A stretch of DNA of 42,613 nt from an uncultured Candidatus Saccharibacteria bacterium (lineage in GTDB: Bacteria; Patescibacteriota; Saccharimonadia; Saccharimonadales; Saccharimonadaceae). Numbering within the stretch: the first letter of the stretch is position 1; every line of letters begins with the position of its first letter. The DNA is taken from assembly GCA_937859515.1 (NCBI GenBank), contig CALMAK010000023.1:1-42613 (forward strand). The letters are read 5' to 3'. This document shows, piece by piece, positions 1 through 8,253 of this stretch. The position numbers and the translations under genes are program-made. The notes under the pieces were generated by a model. It was not told where the DNA came from and did not search any database. It saw only the letters and a list, made by a program, of their open reading frames with translations.

Positions 1-219
1 TTCACCCTTTCGGTACGAGCACAAAGTCCGAATGTTCTCAGAGAGCTACTAACGCGGCTTGAGCGTTCAATTCGTACGATTAATGTGCGTTCACTGAAGA
101 TTGAGCAACAGGGTGATGAGATTCAATTGACGATTGAGGCGGTTGCCTATTATCAGTTAGAGAAGGTTATGGAGACTCGAAAAGAATCAAGGAGTATGAG
201 TAGCGATGAAAAAAACTGA
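1..219 (+). CDS. PilO-like type IV pilus assembly protein, C-terminal part
   Basis: The reading frame is open from the first base and ends with TGA at 217-219, so only the last 72 residues are visible. They read as an alpha/beta domain with LLTRLERSIRTINVRSLKIE followed by a strand-rich segment and VAYYQLE, which resembles the C-terminal ferredoxin-like domain of PilO. PilO is an inner-membrane alignment-complex protein that partners PilN and PilM. The gene overlaps the next start (206) by 14 bases and lies directly upstream of pilB, the expected place for pilMNO. The family call rests on fold-like pattern and context, not on a strict motif. Confidence 0.6.
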   Translation, partial: FTLSVRAQSPNVLRELLTRLERSIRTINVRSLKIEQQGDEIQLTIEAVAYYQLEKVMETRKESRSMSSDEKN

Positions 220-472
220 TATAGCAATGATTGTGTTGATTGCCGGCCTGAGCGTGCTCGTGTCGTATCTGGTTGCTCGTGCAACACCGCTGGGGAATTC
301 AGCGTCGGCAACGGTTGAGGTGCGTGTGGCGGATCCAATTCAGGAGGGTCTTGCACCGATTACTTCAGCAACGTTCCCGGAAGATGGCATTAATCCATCA
401 GTTGATATTTATATCGACGATAAAGAAGTTCCATTGGAGAAGTCCGAGAACGAACCTAACGAGGAGTCGTAG
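206..472 (+). CDS. Small single-pass membrane protein of the pilus operon
   Basis: This 88-residue protein has one N-terminal membrane segment (about residues 6-26, IAMIVLIAGLSVLVSYLVA) and an acidic, polar outside tail. It starts inside the end of the PilO-like gene and stops 6 bases before pilB, so it is translationally linked to the pilus operon. Its place matches pilP in other T4P operons, but no PilP lipobox or HR-domain pattern is visible. I do not recognise the family. A role in the pilus inner-membrane complex is inferred from position only. Confidence 0.65.
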   Translation: MKKTDIAMIVLIAGLSVLVSYLVARATPLGNSASATVEVRVADPIQEGLAPITSATFPEDGINPSVDIYIDDKEVPLEKSENEPNEES

Positions 473-478
473 GGTTAC

Positions 479-2242
479 ATGGCGCTCTTGACAGAAGAGA
501 CGCAGCTAAAACTCGTCAACTTACTCGTTGATGAGGGCTTAGTGACGCGCGACACTATTGATAAGGGACTTGTCGAGGCAGGAAAGAGATCAACAAGTAT
601 TGTTGCCTACTTGTCGCAAGAGAAAATTGTCGATACCGAACTATTGACGCATGCGACCGCACAAGTGTCGGGTGTGCCATATGTCAATTTGGCGAATACA
701 ATTATTGATGAAGCGGTCCTGAACTTATTGCCCGAAGACATTGCTGAGCGCTTTATGGCTGTTCCTCTCGCTGAAGTTCAGAATCGTCTTGCGGTGGCGA
801 TGATTGATGCCAATAACGTCCAGGCGGTTGATTACCTGGCGAGCCGTATTCAGCGTCCTCTCAAGGTGTTTATGGCCTCTGAAGAGGGCGTGCGCCATAT
901 TCTTGATCAGTATAAGGCAGACCTTTCCGGGGTTAATGAGGCTGCTGAGGTAAGCGAGGAGGAGAGTCAGACAGCTGCAAGCAGCAATGTAAAGACGATC
1001 GTCCAGGATTCTCCTATTAGTAAGGCACTGAGCACTATCCTCGAATATGCAGTCAAGACGCGTGCTAGTGACATTCACATCGAGCCTTTAGAAAAGGCAT
1101 TGAAGATCCGTTGTCGCGTGGATGGTGTATTACGTGAAATCATGCAGCTACCAAAGAGTATTGAGCCTGCGCTGGTCAGTCGTATCAAGATTTTGTCTAA
1201 CCTAAAGATTGATGAACATCGTGTGCCTCAAGACGGTCAGTTTGCCGTGAACGTTAGTAATAAAGAGGTTGACCTTCGTATCGCGATCAGCCCAGTTGTA
1301 TGGGGTGAGCAGGTGGTAATTCGTTTGCTGGACAAGTCAGGTAACAGCTTTGATCTTGAACAGATGGGCTATGCGGGCCGTGGACTGCGCGCCATCCGTA
1401 AGGGTGTACGGCGACCAAACGGTATGATTTTGACCTCTGGTCCGACGGGTAGTGGTAAGTCAACCAGTCTGTATGCTTTGATTAAAGAAATCAAAGACGA
1501 AAGTGTAAATATTGTTACCCTAGAAGATCCAGTCGAATACAAGATGGATGGTGTCAACCAGATTCAGGTGAATGCTGATGTTGGGTTGACGTTTGCCTCT
1601 GGACTGCGCTCTATCTTGCGTCAGGACCCCGATGTTGTGATGGTAGGAGAGATCCGTGACAGTGAGACAGCTAATCTTGCGGTACAGGCAGCCTTGACGG
1701 GACACTTGGTATTTAGCACGCTGCACACCAACAGTGCTGCTGGTGTGTTGCCGCGTCTTCTCGATATGGGTATCGAGCCGTTCCTTATTGCCAGCACCGT
1801 GAATACTATCATCGGTCAGCGTTTGGTGCGTCGGGTGGCGCCAAAACGTGACGCCTATCAGTCAAATGCGGTTGAAACGCAGAATATTCTCGCTACGGTG
1901 GGGCATCTGCTGCCAAAGACGCAGGCTGATGTGGCGCGAATCTCAGAAGATCTGGGATACAAGGACTTGCCACTAGCAGGGCAAAACGCTTATACTTTAG
2001 TTAAGGGTAAAGATACCCCGCAAACACCCCGTGGGTACAGTGGTCGTGCCGGACTGTATGAGGTGATGGATGTCGATGAAGATATTCAGGATCTCATTGT
2101 CAAACGATCAACCAGCGCAGAGATTCAGCGGCTTGCTGTTGAGAAGGGGATGGTAACGATGCGTCAGGACGGATACCTAAAGGCGCTGCAGGGACTGACG
2201 ACACTGGAAGAGGTAAATCGTGTTGCGGCGGATATAGCATGA
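479..2242 (+). CDS. pilB: Type IV pilus extension ATPase PilB/GspE
   Basis: 587 residues, the usual PilB length. An N-terminal MshEN/T2SSE_N-like domain (about 1-150) precedes the secretion ATPase core. The Walker A motif GPTGSGKST lies near residue 322, the Asp box region has LRQDPDVVMVGEIRD near 380, and the His box is STLHTNSA. The protein hydrolyses ATP at the inner membrane to drive pilin polymerisation. The zinc tetracysteine that normally follows the RLVRR motif is missing: the sequence reads RLVRRVAPKRDAY and no CxxC pairs follow. It starts 7 bases after the preceding gene and is followed by pilT and pilC, so the order is PilB-PilT-PilC. Confidence 0.97.
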   Translation: MALLTEETQLKLVNLLVDEGLVTRDTIDKGLVEAGKRSTSIVAYLSQEKIVDTELLTHATAQVSGVPYVNLANTIIDEAVLNLLPEDIAERFMAVPLAEVQNRLAVAMIDANNVQAVDYLASRIQRPLKVFMASEEGVRHILDQYKADLSGVNEAAEVSEEESQTAASSNVKTIVQDSPISKALSTILEYAVKTRASDIHIEPLEKALKIRCRVDGVLREIMQLPKSIEPALVSRIKILSNLKIDEHRVPQDGQFAVNVSNKEVDLRIAISPVVWGEQVVIRLLDKSGNSFDLEQMGYAGRGLRAIRKGVRRPNGMILTSGPTGSGKSTSLYALIKEIKDESVNIVTLEDPVEYKMDGVNQIQVNADVGLTFASGLRSILRQDPDVVMVGEIRDSETANLAVQAALTGHLVFSTLHTNSAAGVLPRLLDMGIEPFLIASTVNTIIGQRLVRRVAPKRDAYQSNAVETQNILATVGHLLPKTQADVARISEDLGYKDLPLAGQNAYTLVKGKDTPQTPRGYSGRAGLYEVMDVDEDIQDLIVKRSTSAEIQRLAVEKGMVTMRQDGYLKALQGLTTLEEVNRVAADIA

Positions 2243-2267
2243 TAGATAACATAAGGGAAGGGCAGAT

Positions 2268-3335
2268 ATGACACAAGAACTAAGGATCGAAGTTTTACTC
2301 GAAGAGGTGGTACGAAAGCGTGCCTCCGACCTTCATATCCAAGTTGGCCTTCCGCCAATGCTTCGTATTGATGGCTCTTTAGTGCCGTCTGCTGGGCAGC
2401 CTCCGCTGGATGAGGCGGGTGTCGAGTCTCTTGTGTTTGCTATTCTGGATGAGGATCAGCGCCAGATTCTCCTTAAAGACAAAGAATTTGATTTTAGCTT
2501 TGCATTTGGTACCTTGGGTCGTTTTCGTGTGAATGCGTACCACGAGCGTGGTAATTTGGCGGCAGCTCTTCGTTTGATTCCAAATGAAATCAAATCGGTC
2601 ACTGAACTGGGAATGCCAAATGTTGTCATGGGATTTGCTGATTTTCCGCGCGGTCTTGTATTGGTAACGGGGCCAACTGGGTCAGGTAAGTCGACAACTT
2701 TGGCATCACTTGTCGATAAAATTAATACTGAAAAGTCGACGCACATTATCACCATTGAGGACCCAATCGAGTTTACTCACAAGTCAAAGAAATCTGTGGT
2801 GGTACAGCGAGAAGTTCACTATGACACGTATTCATTCTCAGCGGCACTCCGTAGCTCATTGCGCCAGGACCCTGACGTGGTGCTGATTGGTGAGATGCGT
2901 GACCTCGAGACAATCTCGGCAGCAATTACGATTGCAGAGACGGGACACTTGGTCTTTGCGACACTTCACACAAACTCAGCGGCGCAGTCGATCGATCGTA
3001 TGATTGACGTCTTTCCGCCACACCAACAACCACAGATTCGCGCTCAGTTGTCGAACATCTTGATGGCAATCTGTTCACAGCGTCTGGTGCCTGCTATTGG
3101 TGGTGGGCGAGTAGTGGCAGCCGAGATTTTGATTGCCAATCCTGCAGTTCGTAATATTATTCGCGAAGGTAAATCGCATCAGCTTGATGCGGTGATTCAG
3201 ACAGGTGCTGATCAGGGTATGCAGACGATGGATCGCACGTTAGTGAACTTGGTGCAATCAGGCACCATTACCTACGATAATGCACGTGAGTTTGCTGTTG
3301 ACCTGACCGAGTTTGAAAGGTTGGTGAGGGGGTAA
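2268..3335 (+). CDS. pilT: Type IV pilus retraction ATPase PilT
   Basis: 355 residues, typical for PilT. An N-terminal PAS-like domain (RASDLHIQVGLPPMLRIDG) is followed by a RecA-like core with Walker A GPTGSGKST near residue 133, Walker B LRQDPDVVLIGEMRD, and the His box ATLHTNSA. The end of the core has the PilT signature QRLVPA. PilT depolymerises the pilus and powers twitching or DNA uptake. A ribosome site AAGGG sits before ATG 2268. Having both PilB and PilT argues for a dynamic, retractable pilus rather than only a secretion system. The gene ends 3 bases before pilC. Confidence 0.96.
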   Translation: MTQELRIEVLLEEVVRKRASDLHIQVGLPPMLRIDGSLVPSAGQPPLDEAGVESLVFAILDEDQRQILLKDKEFDFSFAFGTLGRFRVNAYHERGNLAAALRLIPNEIKSVTELGMPNVVMGFADFPRGLVLVTGPTGSGKSTTLASLVDKINTEKSTHIITIEDPIEFTHKSKKSVVVQREVHYDTYSFSAALRSSLRQDPDVVLIGEMRDLETISAAITIAETGHLVFATLHTNSAAQSIDRMIDVFPPHQQPQIRAQLSNILMAICSQRLVPAIGGGRVVAAEILIANPAVRNIIREGKSHQLDAVIQTGADQGMQTMDRTLVNLVQSGTITYDNAREFAVDLTEFERLVRG

Positions 3336-3338
3336 AAT

Positions 3339-4550
3339 ATGCGCAAATTTGCTTACGAAGCACGAGATCAGTCGAATAATTCGATTATTAAGGCAGAGGT
3401 CCAGGCCGACTCGGAAACGTCAGCTGCGAGGTTATTAGCAGCGCAAGGTATGACTCCTTTGAAGATTCGTGAATTATCAGATAACGAGAGCTTCTTTGCA
3501 CGACTTACAGGGCGCATTACAACGAAGGACAAAATTGTCTTTACGAGGCAGCTTGCAACACTGATTGGAGCTGGACTACCATTGGCGCAGAGCCTCCAGA
3601 CCATTATAGAGCAAACGCAGAATAAGAAGTTGCAGAACATTGCCCAGGATATTTTGGCAGGCGTTGAAGGTGGTAAATCTCTATCAGACGCGTTTACGAG
3701 ACATGGTGATGTATTCGGCGCAATTTTTATTGCACTCGTGTCGGCCGGTGAGGCATCGGGTACGCTGGATGAATCATTGCAGCGTATCGCGGCGCAGCAA
3801 GAAAAAGACGCTGCAGTTATGAGCAAAATCAAAGGCGCGTTGACATATCCGTTTATTGTCCTTGGTGTTATTGTGGGCGTCGTGGTATTTATGTTGATTG
3901 CAGTGGTTCCGCAGGTACAGACGCTATATGACGATCTAGGAAAGCAGCTACCGTTATTGTCGCAAATTATGGTGAGTATGGCTAACTTTGTTACTTCGTG
4001 GTGGTGGGCAGTGCTTATTACCTTGGGCGTAGGTGGCTATTTCTTTATGCAGTATCTCAAGACCGAAAGCGGTATTAAATTTAAGGATACTATGAAGCTA
4101 AATGTTCCGTTATTTAAGGGTATGTTCCGCAAACTGTATATGGCGCGTTTTTCGCGTACCGGTCAAACACTACTCAGTACGGGCGTTAGTATGCTAGATA
4201 CACTGAAGATTACGGGTGATGCACTGAATAACACTGTCATCCGTGCCAGTATTATTCGCGCAGCTGACAAGGTAAAAGGTGGTAAAGCGCTATCGGCGGC
4301 CCTACAGCCCGAAGATTATATATTGCCGCTGGTACCCCAGATGATCAAGATTGGCGAGCAGTCTGGTCGTATCGACGAAATGATGGGTAAGGCGGCGCAA
4401 GTGTATGAGGACGAGCTTGATGAGGAGATAAGGACAATTTCCACTGCAATTGAGCCTATATTAATGGCAGTGCTGGCAGTTGTTGCCGGTGGTATGGTGG
4501 GGGCGATTTTGTTCCCGATCTACAATCTGGTAGGCGATATCAACTTGTAA
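3339..4550 (+). CDS. pilC: Type IV pilus inner-membrane platform protein PilC/GspF
   Basis: 403 residues with the duplicated T2SSF domain. The first copy begins at TTKDKIVFTRQLATLIGAGL (about 62-81) and the second around residue 265 (LYMARFSRTGQTLLSTGVSM). Membrane segments are visible at YPFIVLGVIVGVVVFMLIAV, SWWWAVLITLGVGGYFFM and near the C terminus (ILMAVLAVVAGGMVGAILF). PilC sits under the pilus and transmits the movement of PilB and PilT to pilins. The start is 3 bases after pilT stop with a GAGGGGG ribosome site inside the pilT end, so the two are co-translated. Confidence 0.96.
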   Translation: MRKFAYEARDQSNNSIIKAEVQADSETSAARLLAAQGMTPLKIRELSDNESFFARLTGRITTKDKIVFTRQLATLIGAGLPLAQSLQTIIEQTQNKKLQNIAQDILAGVEGGKSLSDAFTRHGDVFGAIFIALVSAGEASGTLDESLQRIAAQQEKDAAVMSKIKGALTYPFIVLGVIVGVVVFMLIAVVPQVQTLYDDLGKQLPLLSQIMVSMANFVTSWWWAVLITLGVGGYFFMQYLKTESGIKFKDTMKLNVPLFKGMFRKLYMARFSRTGQTLLSTGVSMLDTLKITGDALNNTVIRASIIRAADKVKGGKALSAALQPEDYILPLVPQMIKIGEQSGRIDEMMGKAAQVYEDELDEEIRTISTAIEPILMAVLAVVAGGMVGAILFPIYNLVGDINL

Positions 4551-4555
4551 AATAC

Positions 4556-4584
4556 TAGACAGCTTGTGGTTGGAATGCTATCAT
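4556..4584 (+). promoter_or_regulatory. Promoter of the first pilin gene
   Basis: TAGACA (4556-4561), a 17-base spacer and TATCAT (4579-4584) fit a sigma-70 promoter just after pilC. It would give a leader of about 45 bases before ATG 4637, unlike the leaderless starts nearby, and allows the pilin to be expressed separately from the assembly genes. Confidence 0.5.
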
Positions 4585-4636
4585 AACCATAAGCGATTAC
4601 GCGAAAAAGTATTAGTGTTCGTATGAAAGGGTGTAT

Positions 4637-5125
4637 ATGAACGTACAAAAGAGTGAAAAAGGATTTACTATCATCGAGGTGGTCTTGGTGCTTGCTATCG
4701 CAGGTTTGATTTTCTTGATGGTATTTATTGCGCTTCCTGCATTGCAGCGAAGTCAACGTGATCAGGCACGCAAGAATGATGCATCGACGGTTGCGGCTGC
4801 GGTCCAGACATTTAAGGGTAATAACAATGGTGGATTGACTGGATTGAACGACACACGAATTCGGCAGTACATCGACAAGCTTGACCAGTATGATAAGGAT
4901 ACGGGTGTTGCTCTAACTACAGCTGCAAGCGTCAATCCTAATCTTGATCAGGTCTTGGTTCGAGTTAGCTCAAAATGTCCGACTACACTCCCTGCTCCTG
5001 GCACTGCATTGACGCCTCGTACGGGTGCTGCAAATGGCGTAACTAACCGGAATGCAATTGCCGTGGTTAAGCTAGAGAACAACGGCGCCAACGGTCAATG
5101 GCAGATCTACTGCGTAGAAGTGTAA
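4637..5125 (+). CDS. Type IV prepilin (likely major pilin)
   Basis: A 162-residue prepilin with a short leader and the cleavage site KG|FTIIEVVLVLAIAGLIF, including Glu+5, followed by a helical N-terminal stem and a small C-terminal domain. Two cysteines in the C-terminal half (in SSKCPTT and QIYCVEV) are well placed for the disulfide-bounded D-region of a pilin. ATG 4637 is preferred over GTG 4631 because GAAAGG (4625-4630) is then 6 bases upstream. It has its own promoter and terminator and follows pilC, which fits a highly expressed major pilin. Which pilin is major is an inference from this. Confidence 0.9.
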   Translation: MNVQKSEKGFTIIEVVLVLAIAGLIFLMVFIALPALQRSQRDQARKNDASTVAAAVQTFKGNNNGGLTGLNDTRIRQYIDKLDQYDKDTGVALTTAASVNPNLDQVLVRVSSKCPTTLPAPGTALTPRTGAANGVTNRNAIAVVKLENNGANGQWQIYCVEV

Positions 5126-5139
5126 TTACTTTAGCAACG

Positions 5140-5176
5140 ATAAGCAGCCCTCTATAAGAGGGCTGCTTTCTTTATG
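5140..5176 (+). terminator. Rho-independent terminator after the pilin gene
   Basis: AGCAGCCCTC-tataa-GAGGGCTGCT is a perfect 10-bp stem followed by TTTCTTT. It separates the pilin transcript from the prepilin peptidase gene. Confidence 0.9.
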
Positions 5177-5177
5177 G

Positions 5178-5183
5178 TATGAT
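5178..5183 (+). promoter_or_regulatory. -10 box of prepilin peptidase gene (leaderless start)
   Basis: TATGAT lies 7 bases before ATG 5191. Transcription would begin at or next to the ATG, which fixes the start at 5191 rather than the in-frame codon at 5179 that overlaps this box. Confidence 0.55.
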
Positions 5184-5190
5184 AGTGGTT

Positions 5191-6072
5191 ATGAATAGCA
5201 TGTTGATTTGTGTGATGTTGGGTGTTGTTGGGGCAGCTATGGGAAGTTTTGCTGGGGCGCAGGTGTGGCGTCTACGTGCTCGACAATTGGTGGAGGATAA
5301 AAAGGCTGGCGAGCCGTATGACAAGGTGGAATTGAGGCGCTTGAAACCGCTTGTAGGCAAGAAGGGGCGCGCTGATCGCTCAATTGACCTTGACACTGGC
5401 AAACAATTGCAGTGGTATGACATGATTCCGGTTGTTAGCTGGTTGGTGCTACGGGGGCGCTCACGCTATAGTGGTAAATTCATAGGTTGGTTCGAGTTTG
5501 TGATGGAAGTTGGCGTGGCTGCTTTCTTTGTTCTTTCGTACGTATACTGGCCACATACGCTGGACAGTCCGTGGGCAATTGGACAATTTGTCGTGTGGCT
5601 TGTTGCGGGTGTCATATTGGCAGTGCAGTTTGGCTATGACTTTAAGTGGCAGCTACTATGGACATGGCTCAGTCTGTGGGTAATTGTATTAGGGCTTATA
5701 TACGTAAGCTTGGGTATGGCCATTGCTGGGGGCTCATGGGCAATATTGGTATCAGCGATTGGATCTGTTGCGATCTTGGGGGGGCTGTATCTTACTCTAT
5801 GGTGGATATCGCGCGAACGTTGGGTTGGTCTGGGTGACGTGATCTTAGGTGGTGGTCTGGGGCTACTGTTGGCAGATTGGCAGCTGGCGCTAGTCGCGCT
5901 CATCGCTGCAAATCTAGTAGGGACGTTGATTGTGGCGTTTGGAGCAATCTCTGGAAAAATATCGCGTGGTCAGCATATGGCTTTTGGTCCGCTATTAATT
6001 ATTGGCGCAGTTATCGCCCAGCTATGGGGTGGGATGCTCATCGATTGGTATGTTGGATTGTTTCTGCCATAA
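5191..6072 (+). CDS. pilD: Prepilin peptidase (A24 aspartic protease), zinc-site-less
   Basis: 293 residues with about 8 membrane segments. The N-terminal GSFAGAQVWRLR, the loop QWYDMIPVVSWLVLRGRSRY and the C-terminal GLGDVILGGGLGLLL match prepilin peptidases. The GxGD aspartate is present (GLGD), and a second aspartate in GYDFKWQL is the likely catalytic partner. The enzyme cleaves after Gly in prepilins and N-methylates residue +1. The four cysteines that bind zinc in most PilD proteins are absent: the expected CPxCG position reads DLDTG and the second pair reads SRYS. The N-methylation domain may therefore be structured without metal. It is encoded between pilins, as expected. Confidence 0.92.
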   Translation: MNSMLICVMLGVVGAAMGSFAGAQVWRLRARQLVEDKKAGEPYDKVELRRLKPLVGKKGRADRSIDLDTGKQLQWYDMIPVVSWLVLRGRSRYSGKFIGWFEFVMEVGVAAFFVLSYVYWPHTLDSPWAIGQFVVWLVAGVILAVQFGYDFKWQLLWTWLSLWVIVLGLIYVSLGMAIAGGSWAILVSAIGSVAILGGLYLTLWWISRERWVGLGDVILGGGLGLLLADWQLALVALIAANLVGTLIVAFGAISGKISRGQHMAFGPLLIIGAVIAQLWGGMLIDWYVGLFLP

Positions 6073-6084
6073 GCGGAATCATGG

Positions 6085-6090
6085 TATACT
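6085..6090 (+). promoter_or_regulatory. -10 box of the minor pilin operon (leaderless)
   Basis: TATACT ends 6 bases before ATG 6097, so the mRNA would begin essentially at the start codon. No Shine-Dalgarno sequence is visible in between. Confidence 0.55.
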
Positions 6091-6096
6091 GTTCAC

Positions 6097-6843
6097 ATGA
6101 ATAAACATGCGCGCGGTGGGTTTACTATCATCGAGGTGATATTGTTCCTTGGTGTGACAGGGCTGATGATGTTGGGGATTTTTGTTGGCGTGTGGGGTAG
6201 TATTACGCAGCAGCGTTACAAAGATGCAGTTGTATCATTTCAGGAATCGTTACGCCAAACGTATGGTGATGTTGTAGCTGTGCAAAATAACCGTGTAGCT
6301 ACAGCGAGTGGCGATTGTATAGGGGGTGTAGGAACGAGCACGTGCGTAATCTTGGGAAGATACCTCCATGTGTCGAGCCAGAGCTCGGCAGGGACTGGCC
6401 CGAGCATTATTACCGTGAGCGACGTCATTGGCACTATACCGCCAACCGGATCTGTTGCGACAGGTTATATTGATATACTGCGCAGTTATCAACCGCGGGT
6501 AATCAACAATGCAAACCGGAGTGTAAGCCAAATGCAATGGCAAACGCAGCTGCGGTGGCCAAATGGTGATGCGGGTAATGGATTTTCTATGCTTGTTATA
6601 CGCTCTCCAGAGACAGGTCAAATACATACTTTTACGTGGCGAGGGAATAGTACTACGCCGAATCTTGTACCTGTAGGTGGTCCCATTACTGCCGCTAATG
6701 AGACCAATCCGACCAACAGACTGCTGTGTGTTGATACGAACGGTATGTCTGTGCCACCAAGTGGTATACGTATACAGCCACGAGCTTCGACTGCTGCAGC
6801 AATCGGACAAATTGCAAACGATGCAGAGGGTAGCCCGTGTTAA
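6097..6843 (+). CDS. Type IV pilin-like minor pilin (GspH/FimT-like position)
   Basis: 248 residues. The prepilin motif GG|FTIIEVILFLGVTGLMML with Glu+5 is followed by a helical stem and a large, mostly beta C-terminal domain with cysteines in ASGDCIGGVGTSTCV and near the end (LLCVD, GSPC). It is the first of four genes in the order H-I-J-K known from type II secretion and T4P minor pilins that prime fibre assembly. The next gene overlaps it by 7 bases. Exact subunit identity is inferred from order. Confidence 0.88.
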   Translation: MNKHARGGFTIIEVILFLGVTGLMMLGIFVGVWGSITQQRYKDAVVSFQESLRQTYGDVVAVQNNRVATASGDCIGGVGTSTCVILGRYLHVSSQSSAGTGPSIITVSDVIGTIPPTGSVATGYIDILRSYQPRVINNANRSVSQMQWQTQLRWPNGDAGNGFSMLVIRSPETGQIHTFTWRGNSTTPNLVPVGGPITAANETNPTNRLLCVDTNGMSVPPSGIRIQPRASTAAAIGQIANDAEGSPC

Positions 6844-7484
6844 GGAAGGGCGATACTATTATCGAAGTAATGTTGGCTGTGACAGTGTTTAGCCTTGTTT
6901 CGGTCGGTGTATATGTTATCATGAACCGATCTGTTAACTCACTGCAAACCTCGCTTGAGGTAACATTAGTACGCCAGCAGATGGATGCACAAGTAGAGAT
7001 GATTCGTATGATCTATTCTCAGGCACGTGAGGCAGAGATACCGGCTGCGATTAACAACTGGCAAAATGTTATCACTGCATCGTCTATGGTTTCGTCATCC
7101 GTTCCTTCGCTGCCAGACCTCATTCAGGACGACATTCGATGCGTCGATCCCCCTACAAGTAATAGGTTCATAATCCATCCTAATACCGGCGTGGCGGTGG
7201 GAGGGGGCTCCAGCGCGGTCTTTAGGCGGGCTGATATCACGACTCCCGTATCGCTTAATCCTGTGCCGTATGCTTCTGTGTCGGTTGCAGCGGGTGATCC
7301 ATCTATTGTACACGCTAATGGTATATGGATTCAGGTGGTTAGGGGAGGAAGTTCAATACCTGGACAGCCTGATTATCCACAGTATTATGACTTTCACGTA
7401 CGGGCATGTTGGAGCAGTGCTGGCGACAGTACAGTACCAGTAACACTGGGAACAATCACAAGGATCTATGATGCAGCAAGATAG
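6837..7484 (+). CDS. Minor pilin, PilV/GspI-like, with Asp at +1
   Basis: 215 residues beginning with GTG inside the end of the previous gene. The five-residue leader ends in KG and is followed by DTIIEVMLAVTVFSLVSVG, so Glu+5 is kept but residue +1 is Asp instead of the normal Phe or Met. The stem helix and a variable C-terminal domain with two cysteines follow. The GTG start is the only one before the leader. It overlaps the next gene by 17 bases. Position second in the minor-pilin operon fits GspI/PilV. Confidence 0.83.
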   Translation: MLRKGDTIIEVMLAVTVFSLVSVGVYVIMNRSVNSLQTSLEVTLVRQQMDAQVEMIRMIYSQAREAEIPAAINNWQNVITASSMVSSSVPSLPDLIQDDIRCVDPPTSNRFIIHPNTGVAVGGGSSAVFRRADITTPVSLNPVPYASVSVAAGDPSIVHANGIWIQVVRGGSSIPGQPDYPQYYDFHVRACWSSAGDSTVPVTLGTITRIYDAAR

Positions 7485-8244
7485 TATAGTGGCGAAATTA
7501 AACAAGAAGCCCGGGTTTACTCTGGTTGAATTAATGCTCGCAATGGCGTTTGTGGGCCTTTTAATGTTAGCTATTACTTATTGTATTATTCAGGTATCGA
7601 CGACATACAGCCGAGGCCTGACATTACGACAGGTGAATGATGCAGGGCGCTCAATATCAGACGATATGAAACGCGCAATTGCTCGCAGCCCTGGCTCGGC
7701 AAGCATACAAGTAATTAATGTTGGGTCTACCGGAGGTCGTCTTTGTACGGGTGAGTATACATACGTATGGAATAATCCAACAGGATTGGATGCCTTTTCT
7801 TCAAACCCCATATCAGTGATGAATAGGTACAATACAGGCACGGCATCCATTGATGCGGTACCGATTCGACTTGCAAGGCTACTCGACAGAAACGGAGCGT
7901 TGTGTGTGAGTCCAATAGGGCCAATTACTAACACTACAGGCGCCGTGGATCTGCTTGCAGGATCAGACAATGTATTAAGTGCGGACACCACGAGTCCTAA
8001 CTCTGACAGGCCATTGGCATTGCGTCAATTAACGGTGCAGCATATTCCTGGTCCTGCAGGTCCAAGCGCTCCAGTCACAACGAATCGAGGACTATCTGCG
8101 TGGAGAGTAGATTTTCAATTGGGTACATCAGAGTCAGCAGCGTTGAACGCGGCAGGTTGTCGACCGCCGAGTGACGCGGGTGCAAATCAGACATATTGTG
8201 CGATAAATAATTTCTCCTTTACGGCAACCAAGAGTATGAGGTAG
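7468..8244 (+). CDS. Minor pilin, PilW/GspJ-like
   Basis: 258 residues. A longer leader (MMQQDSIVAKLNKKPG) ends at the canonical cleavage site G|FTLVELMLAMAFVGLLML with Glu+5. The C-terminal domain has cysteines in GGRLCTGEY, ALCVSP, GCRPP and TYCAINN. AAGGA lies 4-8 bases upstream of the two adjacent ATG codons; the second (7471) is an equally possible start. The position third in the operon fits GspJ/PilW. Confidence 0.87.
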   Translation: MMQQDSIVAKLNKKPGFTLVELMLAMAFVGLLMLAITYCIIQVSTTYSRGLTLRQVNDAGRSISDDMKRAIARSPGSASIQVINVGSTGGRLCTGEYTYVWNNPTGLDAFSSNPISVMNRYNTGTASIDAVPIRLARLLDRNGALCVSPIGPITNTTGAVDLLAGSDNVLSADTTSPNSDRPLALRQLTVQHIPGPAGPSAPVTTNRGLSAWRVDFQLGTSESAALNAAGCRPPSDAGANQTYCAINNFSFTATKSMR

Positions 8245-8247
8245 AAT
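8242..8247 (+). promoter_or_regulatory. -10 box before the PilX-like gene (leaderless)
   Basis: TAGAAT overlaps the stop of the previous gene and ends 6 bases before ATG 8254. This suggests an internal leaderless promoter inside the minor-pilin operon. Confidence 0.4.
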
Positions 8248-8253
8248 AAAAGC

